Assembly: GCA_009760855.2 (NCBI GenBank) | Contig: WPIO01000014.1 | Location: forward strand, 5,935,001 to 5,999,000 | Direction of reading: 5' to 3' | Source: Cristatella mucedo | Lineage: Eukaryota > Bryozoa > Phylactolaemata > Cristatellidae | Length of the DNA stretch: 64,000 nucleotides | Shown: piece after piece, positions 1 through 32,405 of the stretch | Numbering within the stretch: position 1 is the stretch's first letter | Layout: the number at the start of each line of letters is the position of its first letter | Notes under the pieces: model-generated | The model's input: only the letters and a program-made list of their open reading frames with translations | Database searches by the model: none | What the model was told of the DNA's origin: nothing | Position numbers and translations under genes: made by a program

Positions 1-124
1 TAGGAAATTACACATCGAGCTCAACAAAACGATTTTCTTTGAAAAATAATATCACCGAACTCCGTAATTTTGGCGAACTTTGTAAATGTAAGCTACTTGG
101 CCATAAACGGAACATAATTTTAAA
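1..124. other. Unassigned DNA at window edge
   Basis: AT-rich, with no coding frame or repeat that I recognise. Confidence 0.3.
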
Positions 125-200
125 CGATGTAAAGCGCCTAGAGAGAGATTGAGTTCTCTGAGGGCGCTTTATCAAGTGCATTATAATTATTATAATGATT
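125..200 (+). mobile_element. L2-A LINE, 3'-end fragment
   Basis: Carries the family's terminal stem-loop (AAAGCGCC with GGCGCTTT) followed by TATCAAGTGCATTATAATT. It sits head-to-head with the minus-strand fragment at 266-352. Confidence 0.75.
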
Positions 201-265
201 AAAAAAGTTAAATTTTAAAAATAATTTTACGCCCCCTCGAGGTCCGCCGTCTTACTTGTAGTTTT

Positions 266-352
266 AATAATAATAATAATAAAACACTTGATAAAGCACC
301 CTCAGAGAACTCAATCTCTGTCTAGGCGCTTTAAATTTGCTGCAAAGAAAAC
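266..352 (-). mobile_element. L2-A LINE, 3'-end fragment
   Basis: Reverse-complement (ATT)n tail followed by CACTTGATAAAGC and the stem-loop. 3' end only. Confidence 0.75.
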
Positions 353-639
353 ACGTTATAACTATCAAAAAGCGTACACCCGGTAGGGCCACGCTTAGTT
401 ACACCCCTTAACGCGTTGTTACCACGCGCCCACCTTCAGGGCAGCGATGGCCCACACAAACTAAAGAAGGTATTGATTCCATCATTGACTATCGCTGAGT
501 TTTATCTCTTGGAAAATCTGGCTGCTTAGTCGTTGTCTTGAACATGACGATAAGGTATCGCGTTTCAGCCGTAGTTTATAGCGTTCTGCGGCAACATGTG
601 ACCCTGATGATGGAAGCGGGGAAGGCTGTCGAGAGCTCC

Positions 640-1041
640 GAAATCAGCTATATCAGTGCAGAGACTTTAGAAAGCCTCGCATTCTTTAAAGTTTTAACGT
701 TGCGTTGCCCTAGTTCCCTCGTGTTTCGGCAATCAATGTTACGGTGACCTACAGATATCAAGTATTTTGGCGAGCCCATATTTCCTTAATTTTGGGAACT
801 AGATAAAAAGCTCGAGAATGCGAAGGATAAAGGAGAGTAAAAAACCTGAAGCCTAGAAGGGAAGCACTCTCGATTCTTGAATGACCAGAAGCCTCTGCGC
901 CTCCACTCCCCTATAAACGCGCTAATTGCCTGACTACGTTCGAGTTGGGATGGCTTTTCGTAGATTTGTGTGGGCGTGGAAGATTAAATATGGAGTGAAA
1001 ATGATTCCCGATGCATTGCTGCTACAACAATCGCCTACCTT
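640..1041 (-). mobile_element. Dispersed repeat, probable R2/NeSL-type LINE 3' region (left half)
   Basis: Resembles 37190-37580 over about 400 nt (shared GTTGCCCTAGTT, TTTGGCGAGCCC-like and CATTGCTGCTACA blocks). At 37 kb the same sequence lies just 3' of a minus-strand R2/NeSL-like reverse transcriptase, so it is probably that LINE's tail. It is interrupted here by an L2-B element and resumes at 2294. DNA at 353-639 shows nothing recognisable. Confidence 0.5.
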
Positions 1042-2293
1042 AGTAATGTAATGTAATGTATCTCCTTCAGTAACTCTACAAAGTCATAAAGAACACGTGG
1101 GTGTTACGCTGGAGAGTTTTGTATTGCGCACTCACAGCCTAAGCGGCTTTCGGTACGCATTCGGTAGCCAACAGACTTCGTCTCACGCAACAAAAAGAAA
1201 GTGGGAAGCATAGCAGAGTTAGGAGAGCAGTTGAGATAGTGAGTAGCATAGAAGTAGCAGTTCAGGACCGCTGAAAAAGATGTGCGATAGTCGGCAGTTG
1301 GAGATTAGATGTCGTTGCGTAAGAATTGTGGAAGCGAGTTCCACAGCCTAGGACCTGCAGAGCTAAAGCTTCTGTCGCCAACTGTCTTTAAGCTGAGGAA
1401 TGGGACAGCTAATTTATTGTCCACACAGGACCTGAGGGCGCGAACAGGCTGAAGCTGATGCAGCAGTTCAGCTAGGTACGAAGGAGCCAAGCCGTGGCGG
1501 GCCTTGTGGGTCAGCGTAAGAACTTTGCTCTGTAACCTTTGCTCAACCGGCAACCATCCTAGCTCTTCCAGCAAAGGTGACACGTGCTCAAACCTCTGGG
1601 ACTTGAAGACCAGCCTTGCAGCCATATTCATAGTCCGCTGTAGTGGCATAATAGCTTTCTTTGGTAGCCCAGCCAAAAGGGAATTACAATAATCAAGCCG
1701 AGACAGAACTAAAGAGCTAGTTAATTTTTTTACAAGCCACTGTGGGAGACAGCTTCTAATCTTGGATAGGGATAGGATGTGATGGCTAGCTGTAGAGGCA
1801 GTCTTCTGAATGAAGCTTTTGAAATTGAGGCAGCTGTCGAAAACGACACCTAGATTACGAGCACGTGGTGAAGGTCGCACAATAGAATCACCTATTAGAA
1901 CAGCAAAGCCTTTTAATCCAGCCACACGCTTAGGGTGTCCTATGAGAAGCAGTTCGGTTTTATCGTCATTTAATTTCAGGAAGTTTTCCGACATCCAGGA
2001 TCGAATATCGGCAAGGCAAGCATTCAGTTTCTCAGTTGCTGCAGCAGATTCCGACGGTTTAAATGACAAATACAACTGAGTATCGTCAGCATAGAAGTGA
2101 TATCCTATTCCATGGGCCTTAATCACTTTTCCCAGAGGTTGCGTATAAATGGAGAACAGCAAGGGACCAAGTACAGACCCTTGAGGGACTCCACAGGTGA
2201 CCCTTCTCATGTATGAGACCTGACCCCCACACGACACGGATTGAACACGATCAGACAAGTGTGATTTAAACCACGCCAGTGCTTCGTCTGCCG
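1042..2293 (-). mobile_element. L2-B LINE, 5'-truncated copy with RT C-terminal half
   Basis: Minus-strand copy whose 3' tail is (ACATT)n at 1042-1060. The frame 2258-1305 encodes [20 protein letters not shown], then the YADD catalytic motif ([12 protein letters not shown]), the [11 protein letters not shown] block and the usual C-terminal domain of L2/CR1 proteins. About 317 codons are open. The N-terminal RT motifs and endonuclease are absent through 5' truncation. A related copy is at 60597-61337 and a 3' part at 32005-32405. Confidence 0.85.
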
Positions 2294-2520
2294 ACTAGCC
2301 TCAGCTCAGGATTCAAAATAGTGCAATATCTCGTAGCATTAGGTTGTACATCTTTTCAAGGAGACCCGACGTCTCCCGTATGAGCGCGGAACGAGCAAAC
2401 GGGCAGCGTCGGTCTCCGCGTCAAGCTTTTTACGTAGGCTCCTGCGTTGGAGCAGGATTTTTCCGGATTTCACATAGACTCTAAGCCGTGAAGTGACTGC
2501 TACCTTGAGAACGGTTGTCA
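2294..2520 (-). mobile_element. Dispersed repeat, probable R2/NeSL-type LINE 3' region (right half)
   Basis: Resumes the repeat at CAGCTCAGGATTCAAAATA, which also occurs at about 37598 without interruption. Together with 640-1041 it brackets the L2-B insertion. Confidence 0.5.
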
Positions 2521-4145
2521 AGTCACTCTTAATTATAAGCGTCGGGTGTTGCTTGGCTCATTGTTTAAAGGAGAGTGGTACCGATACGTGGACAGTCTTG
2601 CTTTACTTGTCCTCGGCAACAACGCGGAAGTCGCTGCGAGATTGGAACTTTTGTGAAAGATATTGTCTCTTTTTTAATTAATATCTCAGCCTGTTGACAA
2701 TGACATGCAGTCATCAGAGGCATCCTAACTGACGCTAGCCCAGCATGTAACGATGACAGCTGAAAGAAAGTCGTACTTTTCTAGCCCGTCCGAGCGAATA
2801 AATGTGCTTGGCTATGCAGCATGATAACGCCGGTAAAAACCATTGGGTCGGTCGCTGGAGGTGCTTACAGGGGAATTGCAAAATCACCTCGTACCAACAC
2901 ATCTTGAGATCACGTACTTAAAATTATACTGCAACCGTCAGCTATACAATAAATGTATAATTAATTTATGTAATTAATTTGTATAGCTCCCAGGAGAACT
3001 TAATCTCTATTCACGCGCTTCACGTATGGGCTCGAGCCCACAACCTCGGTCCACAAACACATTCACCTTAGCCTTGGTTCGAAGCAAGCACCTTAACCAC
3101 TCTTTGTTGCCTATCACCGAGTACACGGAGCTTGGTGTTTGCTCTCGAAAACCATAGCTGACCCATTTGGTCGAGTGCTAGCTTGCAACCCTATTTCCCA
3201 GAAGCCCTTACTAGTGCTAAAAGTTTTGGCGTTAAAAGCAGCTCTCGAAGTTTCAGCAGCAGCAGCAGAACCAGAACGGTCGTTTGTTGGTAGACGGTCG
3301 AAGGCGTAACACATCGACGTCCCGAGCAGCTTCGTTGCGCGATGACTGCATAGATCTAGGTCATGCGTGCGGCATCTGAACTTGCTTGTCACTTGATTAC
3401 CAGCAACGAGAGCTGCAAATGCCTTCAGCTTGGCCGCACGCGCCATGAATGCTGCCTGCAAGGCCAGGCCTAAAGATTATGTGGCATGAAAAAAATACTG
3501 TCAATTGGCAGCTGCATCGAAACCTCTTCGTAAGTCGAGAGAGGCCATTCTCGGCATAGGGAAGGGAAATTCGCTAAATTCATGCGGCCAGTAGTTTCAA
3601 ACTACTAAGGCCGCGTTGAGGTGGCATCATAGGAGAGCTTAATTTTTCGACCCAGCCGAGACCGACGCACGTCTCGTATGTGGAGATTTAAATGATAGAT
3701 TTCGATATCGACACTAGTCAGAACCTGCCGGCGCAGGCTCTGGAGGAACGGAGACACTTGGATACGCTTCAAAATTCTTATCTTCACAACACCTTGAGTC
3801 AGTTCCATAGCATCCAGACTAAGCTGTTTTTTCCTGCTAGGCTAAAAACCGAGCCGCACCATTGGCCATACGTGAACAGCAAAAGCCAAGCTGCGAAAGA
3901 GCAGCAGCTGAAGAATTTATTTCACTTTTCAAGCGGCGCAAATAGGCTGTAGGCATAATATGTGCTGCCTAGACTCTGTTCCCTCGCGCTGTGGGGACGA
4001 GATGACCCTCGATGCTAGGAGAATTGTGGACACCTTTAATAGTCCTCCATAGGCGCTCTGTGAATGAGAAATGAGCGACTAAACACTTTTATAAGATTGT
4101 AGAACTATAATGAGCATACTTTCATGTAAAACTGGGCTAACCGTT
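2521..4145. other. Unassigned DNA
   Basis: Short open frames (for example 3114-3461 minus, 115 codons; 3692-3952 plus, 86 codons) resemble nothing I know and look like chance. A degenerate L2-A end at about 2975-3025 is followed by a tRNA-like piece at about 3028-3110 (TCGAGCCCACAACCTCGG). Confidence 0.35.
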
Positions 4146-4413
4146 TAAGTAATAATTATAATAATTCACTTGATAAAGCGCCCTCGGAGAACTTAATCTC
4201 TCTCTAGGCGCTTTACATTTGCTGTAAAGTGAAATGCAATTGAATGGTAAGTAAAATCGTGCTTGAAAAACAAACGAAATGAATAATGTGGTTAGGGGTG
4301 ACATGCACAGGGTCAGCATGCAAATGTGGTTAGTGGCAGCATGCACAGTGTCAGCACGCATAAGCACATCAAGGACGAATCACAGGGACCCACTAAATGC
4401 TGTCCTATCCTAT
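4146..4413 (-). mobile_element. L2-A LINE, short 3'-end copy (about 265 bp)
   Basis: Tail, stem-loop and 3' UTR up to CCCACTAAATGCTGTCCTA. The 5' breakpoint is nearly the same as in the copies at 29396-29645 and 58150-58417. Confidence 0.85.
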
Positions 4414-4902
4414 AAGACATACGTGATCATTACAATGGACAGGAGGCTTTTTTAAATACAGTAAAAACACCATGGAGCTTCAACCTCAGATACAGCCATT
4501 CACTGATGGGCCTATTCACTTACCTGACGTCTTTCTTTCGGGGTGCCAATTCCATGGCTCGATATTACAGGGCATTTGTTGTGTGCGCCCGATGCTGATG
4601 TAATTAGAGCTAACGCCTCACCTGCTGCCAATGGTTAAGCCATTGACACGGCGCAGCGTCCGGCAACTAAGGTACGGTATATTTGCCGACGAAGCTGCTG
4701 TGATTTATCGAGCTCTCATAAGTGCACGATTTGAGAGGAATACAGATCGAGTATCTTTTATCGCTCACGTCCGTGCCTGTGCCTCCGCAAGACTCGACTA
4801 TAACTGTCGCTATTAAAGTGGTAGTAACTCGTCACGTTTGACTTCCGTAACTTTGAAAAAGTGCTGATGAAACTGCAAAGTGGCTGGCATCCTGTAAAAT
4901 AA

Positions 4903-4985
4903 AAATGATTATAATACATTTGATATAGCGTCCTCTGAGAATTTAATCGCTTTCTAGGCACTTCGCATTTGCTGCAAAGGAGTAC
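4903..4985 (-). mobile_element. L2-A LINE, degenerate 3'-end fragment
   Basis: ATTTGATATAGCGTCCTCTG through GCATTTGCTGCAAAGG, a diverged version of the stem-loop region, inserted in mosaic block a. Confidence 0.7.
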
Positions 4986-5189
4986 TTTGTGTACGAGGTA
5001 ACATTGTTCTGTTGTGTCTCAGCTGTGTACAGCTTAGTGCTTACTTGGTGTGTTTGGCATGAATTTTTGATGTCAGTAGTTTTATTTTTTTTACTGTCAC
5101 GGACTACCGCAGGTCTAGCTCTGAAAATTAACAAGCGCTGGCCCGCCTTCGAGCGCTGCAATGATTCGAGGCACTACCATCATGGTTAA

Positions 5190-5326
5190 TAATAATAATA
5201 ATAATAATGCACTTGATAAAGCGCCCTCAGAGAACTAAATCTCTTTCTAGGCGCTTTACATTTGCTGCAAATGGAAATGCAATTGAATGGTGAGTAATAT
5301 CATGCTTGATAAACAAACAACATGAA
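5190..5326 (-). mobile_element. L2-A LINE, 3'-end fragment
   Basis: (AAT)n tail, CACTTGATAAAGCGCCCTCA and 3' UTR to the CAAACAACATGAAT segment. The corresponding position at about 9470 has no insertion. Confidence 0.8.
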
Positions 5327-5374
5327 TGCACCTATAGTTTTAATTACGCAGCCCAGTTAAAAAAATAGTAAAAA

Positions 5375-5565
5375 CAGAAAGTATTAGCTTATTTAAAAGC
5401 CTTATTTGCAGAGCGGTAGAACAGCATAAACACTGTCTCCATCGAGTGCAGTTTTTGTAAATAAAGGATAGCCGCAATGAGGAACCGCAGGATCGAATGC
5501 AGGATCGAACCCATACCTCGCTTGTGAGTTTCGCGACTTTACATCCTGAGCTATCACGGCCCATA
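5375..5565 (-). mobile_element. tRNA-related SINE (copy 1)
   Basis: On the minus strand a B-box-like GGTTCGATCC (5499-5508 region) is followed by a body matching 8918-9110 and 13008-13190. Diverged. Confidence 0.55.
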
Positions 5566-5654
5566 TTAATGGAAATTCGGCAAGGCACAGGCATTTCAAC
5601 TCTTTTATCAAAGCTTCAAAAATAGAAAGTAAATTTCAGTGATGCTTTAAAGCT

Positions 5655-7440
5655 ATTCTCTCCCCAGAGTCAGCACTGTTGCGAGTGTACAATGATTGTC
5701 ACAGGAATGCTGACTTCGGTAGAGGCTCTCGGCTAGTTCTGCCAGATCTCCAGGCTGCGTTTGAATCTATTGACAACCAAGTCTTTCTTGAGTGAAAATC
5801 ATCTCGCCTGGGCACCACTACACTGCACTGCGATGGGTTTAGGTCCTATCTTAGTAAGACATTTCAGAGCGTTGATATCAACGGGCAACTGTTATCGAGA
5901 GAGCCATTAAAGCTTGGGATAACCAGGAATCTGAGTTCTGTCGACAGGTAGCGGTCATTGTGGAAGCCTTTAAAGCGTGGAGCACTACAGTTTCTGGGCT
6001 TTGCCCTTTTCTTTTCGCAATCTATACCAGAGGTCGGCAAACTGTGGCCTTAAGGCCAGATCCGGCCTACATAGTGCTCCAGTCTGGCCTAGCAGCCAGC
6101 TGGAAATTTATTGATGGATCCAGCCTAATTGAGTTGTCGCTTTTTCTTTCCCGTTTGTTACTGCTGTTGCAGCTCAAGTTGTGGCCCGCGTTTATTTTTA
6201 GAACTCAAAACCGAAACGCCTGACCGGGGAGGGATGATTCACGTCTTGCTCTAAAATTGCCGTGCGTGTCAGCGGTACGTCAGTCTCGCCACGCCCACTC
6301 CACTGGCCCTGCGGAGTGGGCGGGGTTTCTTCTGGCCTAGTGTGCCTTCTTGGCGTCCTGAAATGGATTAGTAGTCCGAAAAGTTTGCCGACCCCTGATC
6401 TAAACTCTCCCTGCTGCCGATGTCATCGCCAAGCACAGCCTAGGTTTTCAACTCAGTAAAACACTTCACCTGCACTTTTATCTATTCCCAACTTCTTGCT
6501 AATAGAACTTTGTCAACTCCCTTGCATGTATTGCTGACATTCGTATTCAGATGCCAACAAACTTCCTCAAATGTAATGACAATAAACAGCTTATTTGTTA
6601 CGGGACAGCCTAGTCTTAATTAGAATTGGAAATCCTAACTCCAAAATGGGTTCTACCAGTATCTGTTCTGTGGCGAAGTCTGGGTGTCCTGTTCCAAAGC
6701 AAACTTTCACTAGAAGAACACATCGGCTCCATAGTCACATATGCATACTTTTCAGCTTAGAAGCAGTTGCAAAAATGTTGGTCTGCTTAGATAAGGATAC
6801 CCCAACCGGCCTGGTCCAATCGTTTAATCCATTCAAGACATCTGTAAATCTTACTCGAAGGCCTCTCTGCCCATGGCACTGTATTATTATTATTATTATT
6901 CTTATTACGATACATTTTTCAGCTAGGCTTGTCTGTCATGAACGTTGCAACTACAGCGTTACACCGCTTCTCACTGACCTGCACTGGCTACCCATGGAGC
7001 AACTTATCGACTTCAAGGTTCTGTCGCTCGCATTAAGGTCACTTCATTGCCTCTCTTTGAAATATCTATTCAAGATACGTTAAAGTCAAGCTTTGCATCA
7101 TATCACTCGCGGTTCCATCAAGCCGTTCAGCCGTATCCCCAGCCACCGCCCAATCCTTTGAAGACTATGCTTTCAGTTCACAGGCACCCGAAGCCTGGAC
7201 CTCACTCCCGGATAACACCATAGCATCCCCTGACTTGACAGTTAAAGTAGAAGCTAAAGCCTACATGTACCTCACAGCACTTGCTTCGTCTGCGAGATTA
7301 TGAGCAGTAAAATCGTTCATGTTACGACTAACCAACCAACATGTTTTTTCCGGTCCTTTTAAAACGCCTACATAGGATCAATTTCTCCGAGGGCGTAATA
7401 AAGTTTCTCATTACAATTATAACTATTATCATCAATCATT
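5655..7440 (+). mobile_element. Degenerate L2 LINE copy
   Basis: Recognisable but heavily mutated RT segments: the AFD(T/S)IDH region near 5755, a GSVLGP-equivalent near 5990, the LHWLP block near 6975 and the terminal TCTCCGAGGGCGTAATAAAG near 7383. No long open frame remains except 6595-7083, which is chance plus part of the C-terminal domain. It is interrupted by a hAT MITE at 6028-6397. Confidence 0.75.
6028..6397 (+). mobile_element. hAT-type MITE (370 bp) with 8-bp target duplication
   Basis: Terminal inverted repeats CAGAGGTCGGCAAACT (6028-6043) and AGTTTGCCGACCCCTG (6382-6397), flanked by ATCTATAC (6020-6027) and ATCTAAAC (6398-6405), an 8-bp duplication with one mismatch. The 8-bp target site and CAG ends fit the hAT superfamily. 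No transposase inside, so non-autonomous. The related L2 copy near 9950 is the empty site. Confidence 0.88.
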
Positions 7441-7475
7441 ATCATTAGGTCAAACGGCGCAACTAGCCTCTACGG

Positions 7476-7854
7476 CAGGGGTTTCAGGAGGTCAAGAAGG
7501 CACACTAGGAGGCTAGAAGAGACCACGCCCACTCCACCGGGCCGCCCGGAGGGAGCGTGGCCAGACGAACAAGCAGTCACCACAAACGCACAAATGCAAA
7601 CGGGAATTATAGGGGTAGGAATGTATCATTCATCCCTGGTCAGCCACTTCGGTTACATACAAGCGCCGGATATCAGTTCTAAAAATAAACAGGCCGCAGA
7701 TAACTTGAGCTACAACCAGCAGTAATGATTGGGAGTAAAACCGCGACAACTAAATTAGGCTGGATCCAATAGTAAGTAGCTAGGGGCATTAGGCCAGATT
7801 GTAGTACTAGCTAGGGCCATATCTGGACTAAAGGCCGGAGTTTGCCGACCTCTG
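7476..7854 (-). mobile_element. hAT-type MITE, second copy (379 bp)
   Basis: Ends with AGTTTGCCGACCTCTG at 7839-7854. The left end begins CAGGGGT and is diverged. Flanks CTCTACGG (7468-7475) and CTCCACGG (7855-7862) form an 8-bp duplication with one mismatch. The interior shares GC-rich blocks (CCACGCCCACTCCAC) with 6028-6397 in opposite orientation. Confidence 0.82.
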
Positions 7855-7959
7855 CTCCACGGTATCGCGAGTTCAGGATCCAACTTTGCTCGATGCGTCG
7901 TGCCTCATCTGGCGCATATCGAATCCTTAGAAAGCAGCATGTACAGAGGATTCACCAAG

Positions 7960-8284
7960 CACCGGAGAAGCTTGGCGTATGTTTACGTTGAGCCTTTCTT
8001 TCCACGCTCGGCAGCGAACGGCCGGAAAGGCGGGTAGCATGACCAACACCTAGCTCTGACTGGTTTACTGGTTATCTAGCGTATGGTCACGGATGGTAAA
8101 TCTAGTGAAAAGCTCTACTAGGGCACTAAGAGCGTGCGAGGCTGTCGGGCCACCAGTACGAAAACAACTAAATGGTCTTTTTTAATTTTATAGATCTTTA
8201 ATTGCCTTTTCTTGCAAGTGGATTGAAAGCGACGCGTGGGCCGAACAGCCCAGCCACGCCCACGCCTAGTCAGGTGACATCCAC
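7960..8284 (+). promoter_or_regulatory. 5' flank of SLC2A copy 1, conserved with copy 2
   Basis: Blocks of this flank (for example TAGCTCTGACTGGTT near 8051 and the segment ending GGATGGTAAATCTAGTG) recur at 52850-52995 upstream of copy 2. This is the outermost homology I can see and presumably holds promoter and 5' UTR. I see no convincing TATA box or initiator, so the call rests on position and conservation only. Confidence 0.35.
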
Positions 8285-30020
<21,736 letters not shown>

Positions 30021-30085
30021 CAAGGCTGTCACGTTAATTGCTGGCCCCCCACACACAGATGGTATTTCATTTCAGCAGGCTAGGA

Positions 30086-30091
30086 AATAAA
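30086..30091 (+). terminator. Candidate polyadenylation signal AATAAA of SLC2A copy 1
   Basis: AATAAA lies 66 nt after the stop codon. A second AATAAA is at 30280-30285. Either could end the transcript. Confidence 0.45.
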
Positions 30092-30291
30092 TTTGTGAAT
30101 GTAGGTCGTTTTTGTCGGACCATGTTAATGCAAGCAGTGGCTCATCATGCTGCCCACCTATGAAACATGGAGGGCACTCTACTTTGCAGATACAGTGCTT
30201 GGTGGCCAACCATTTTGTCACAGCACATACGTTAATGCCTGCCGTAATTATCAAATTGTAAATGCACATCTTTTTATCGAATAAATTATGT

Positions 30292-30750
30292 CATGGTTTA
30301 GTTCGATTGATTGATAACTCTTTCCAGTGTTAGCGTGAACAGTGCGATGTGTTATTTAGCCATGAACTCTGTCTCCTTACAGTGTCTCCTTACAAAGACA
30401 TTTTTCTGGGCAGTGACCAGCAAAGTACCTTTGACTTTTACTGTAGCTATCATTCTATTGCATGTCCTTAGGGATAACTCAGCGTTAGTAGGCACACTTT
30501 TCCAACATGAATACGTCTGTCTAGGTAACACGGAGAACTTTGGTCTGGCTCAGGTTTGCACTACATGATATAAACTTCAGGCATACTGCTCAGGCTTGGC
30601 TGAGCAAAACTGGCAACAATTTGGTCTTTATTTGCTGGAACTAGTGCTTACATTACCCCAAACACACAAAATGTAGATTGGATCTAACCTTGAAGCAGTT
30701 TCTGTTACACAGAAAAGCTAAAAAACTATATAATTACATTTATTTTATTG
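30292..30750. other. DNA 3' of SLC2A copy 1
   Basis: No gene or repeat recognised. May hold the end of the 3' UTR. Confidence 0.35.
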
Positions 30751-31640
30751 GGTACAGTCAGTTACTTGTCGAGGCACCATAATTTTTTTTATAGCTGACC
30801 AATCGTCTAGGCTCTAACTTCATCAGTTTCCGGTATATTTCTAGAGGAATTGACGCCCGGAAATCCTTTAAAACCTCTAAAACTCATCTAATATCATATG
30901 CCAGAGTACTCTGAACTTTTGAGCTTGACTTCGTTCCACAGATGTTTTATTGGGTTCAAGTCTGGGCTTCAGCGTGGCCATTGAATGACCCCAACTCGCT
31001 CAAGGCCGTAGTCATAGGGTTGGTGAAAAACTCTCCAATCGCCACAGCAGTGTGCTTCAGATAGTTGTTATGCTGCCACAGTAATTGACCCCATGAAGAG
31101 TGTAATTAGCAAGCCAACATTCTGCACAATGTTGAGTGAGACATTCTGATTCACGATTCTTTGAATCCTGTGCAGACACCCAACACTTTAATTTGGTAAG
31201 CAACCCCCATATCATTACAGGTCCATTACCAAATGTCATGGTCTTTTGCAGACAAGCAGCTGTATATGTTTCAACTATTTGCCGGTGAAGGAACTTCCTC
31301 CATTCCTCCTTTTGCTGCGGCCAAAGATATTTAATTTTGACTCATCAGCCCACAGCACTCAGCTTCACTGAACGGCTGTGGGCTGATGCTGATATCGGCA
31401 AGCAAAGTCCAGCCTTGCATTTTGTGCTGCACAGTCAACAATGGCTTTCGCTTGCGTTCTGCCCTTTTTCAGTAAGCCGTCTACTCACGGTTGTTTGGCT
31501 TACGAACTGAGCTTAGAGACTCTGCAGTGCAGCCATGCTTTTGAGGAGCCGGTCCTCTCTCGGAGAAGTTACTGCCTGCTTCCTAATAATGTTCCTAGCA
31601 CTGCCCTCTGAGATCTTTTACCACCTCCCGGCTTCTATGT
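30750..31640 (-). pseudogene. Tc1-type DNA transposon remnant (transposase, broken)
   Basis: Minus strand carries a decayed Tc1 transposase. Legible parts are a helix-turn-helix region with the GRP-like motif near 31560, TFGNGPVMIWG at about 31230-31205 (equivalent to the GGSVMVWG block), HNNYLKHTAVAIGEFF near 31060 (equivalent to QDNDPKHTS) and GHAEAQT followed by a Pro-to-Thr region near 30985 (equivalent to WPAQSPDLNPIE). Several stops and shifts make it non-functional. Terminal repeats were not identified. Confidence 0.75.
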
Positions 31641-31698
31641 TTGATTGGCCATCTCCGTGTTGCGACATCAAAACCACTCTTGTACCTTAGGAAAGATG

Positions 31699-31762
31699 TG
31701 CAAGTGGCTGCGTGCTCTGGTCGCCTACCTTTGTAGGCGACCAGAGCACGCAGCCACTTGCA
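31699..31762. repeat. Perfect 30-bp inverted repeat (hairpin, 4-nt loop)
   Basis: 31699-31728 (TGCAAGTGGCTGCGTGCTCT and on to GCCTAC) is the exact reverse complement of 31733-31762, with loop CTTT. It is followed at once by an (AT)n array. Confidence 0.97.
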
Positions 31763-31764
31763 TA

Positions 31765-31769
31765 TATAG

Positions 31770-31828
<59 letters not shown>
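31765..31828. repeat. (AT)n microsatellite
   Basis: About 55 nt of uninterrupted TA dinucleotides next to the 30-bp hairpin. Confidence 0.95.
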
Positions 31829-31829
<1 letters not shown>

Positions 31830-32004
31830 CAGAATGCATATATAGCTTCTATACTAGCCGGACTGGCCCCAACAGATTCATTAGACAACCGGTACCTTTG
31901 CTCATTGGCTGAGCACTCGTCAGTGACGAAACGAGCCAAAAATAGGTTCTGCTGGATGGCTAAGAGTGGTGGAATAGTCACGTGTCTGAAAAGGTCTACC
32001 GCGG

Positions 32005-32405
32005 CTTGGTTCCTTCATACCCAGCAGAACTGCTGAACCAGTTTCAGCCTCCTCGTGCCCTCAGCTCCTGTATGGACAATGACTTACGTGCTCGATACCT
32101 CTGGTTAAAGACCGTCGGCGACAGAAGCTTTTACTCTGCAGGTCCTAGACTGTGAAACTCACTTCTACAATTCTTAGGCAACTACAACTACTCTCCTGCT
32201 GCCAATTATGGCACATCCTTTCCAGACGTCCTGGGCTGCTAATTCCATGATACTCACTACCTCAACTGCTCTCTGAACTCAGCTATGCTTCTCATTTTCT
32301 CTTTGTTGCATGAGATGAAGTCTGTTGGCTACTTAATTTTTACCAAAAGCCGCCTAGGCTGTGAGTGCGTTATACAAAACTCTCTTGCGTAACACACACA
32401 TTGTA
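32005..32405 (+). mobile_element. L2-B LINE, 3' end
   Basis: Plus-strand match to the reverse complement of 1100-1480 (AAGACCGTCGGCGACAGAAG, GGTCCTAGACTGTG, CCGCCTAGGCTGTGAGTG). Mutated; ends near CACACACATTGTAT. Confidence 0.75.

Larger units (their letters stand above)
4500..5350 (+). repeat. Mosaic repeat block, copy a
   Basis: Shares a series of blocks with 9120-9490 (CGTCTTTCTTTCGGGG, CAAAGTGGCTGGCAT, GTGTACAGCTTAGTGCTTAC, ATGATTCGAGGCACTACCAT) and in part with 41755-41870. It is interrupted by L2-A ends at 4903-4985 and 5190-5326. Origin unknown. Confidence 0.55.

Noticed and set aside
1504-2079. Plus-strand frames 1504-1692 and 1810-2079
   Set aside because: They are antisense shadows of the L2-B reverse transcriptase.
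3028-3110. Functional tRNA gene
   Set aside because: Only a B-box-like stretch is present and no cloverleaf can be drawn; it fits a SINE head fragment.
3114-3461. 115-codon minus-strand frame as a gene
   Set aside because: No recognisable domain, no splice partners, and it overlaps a region with SINE/L2 debris at its edge.
6595-7083. 162-codon plus-strand frame as a host gene
   Set aside because: Its C-terminal part is the LHWLP domain of a decayed L2 and the rest is chance read-through.
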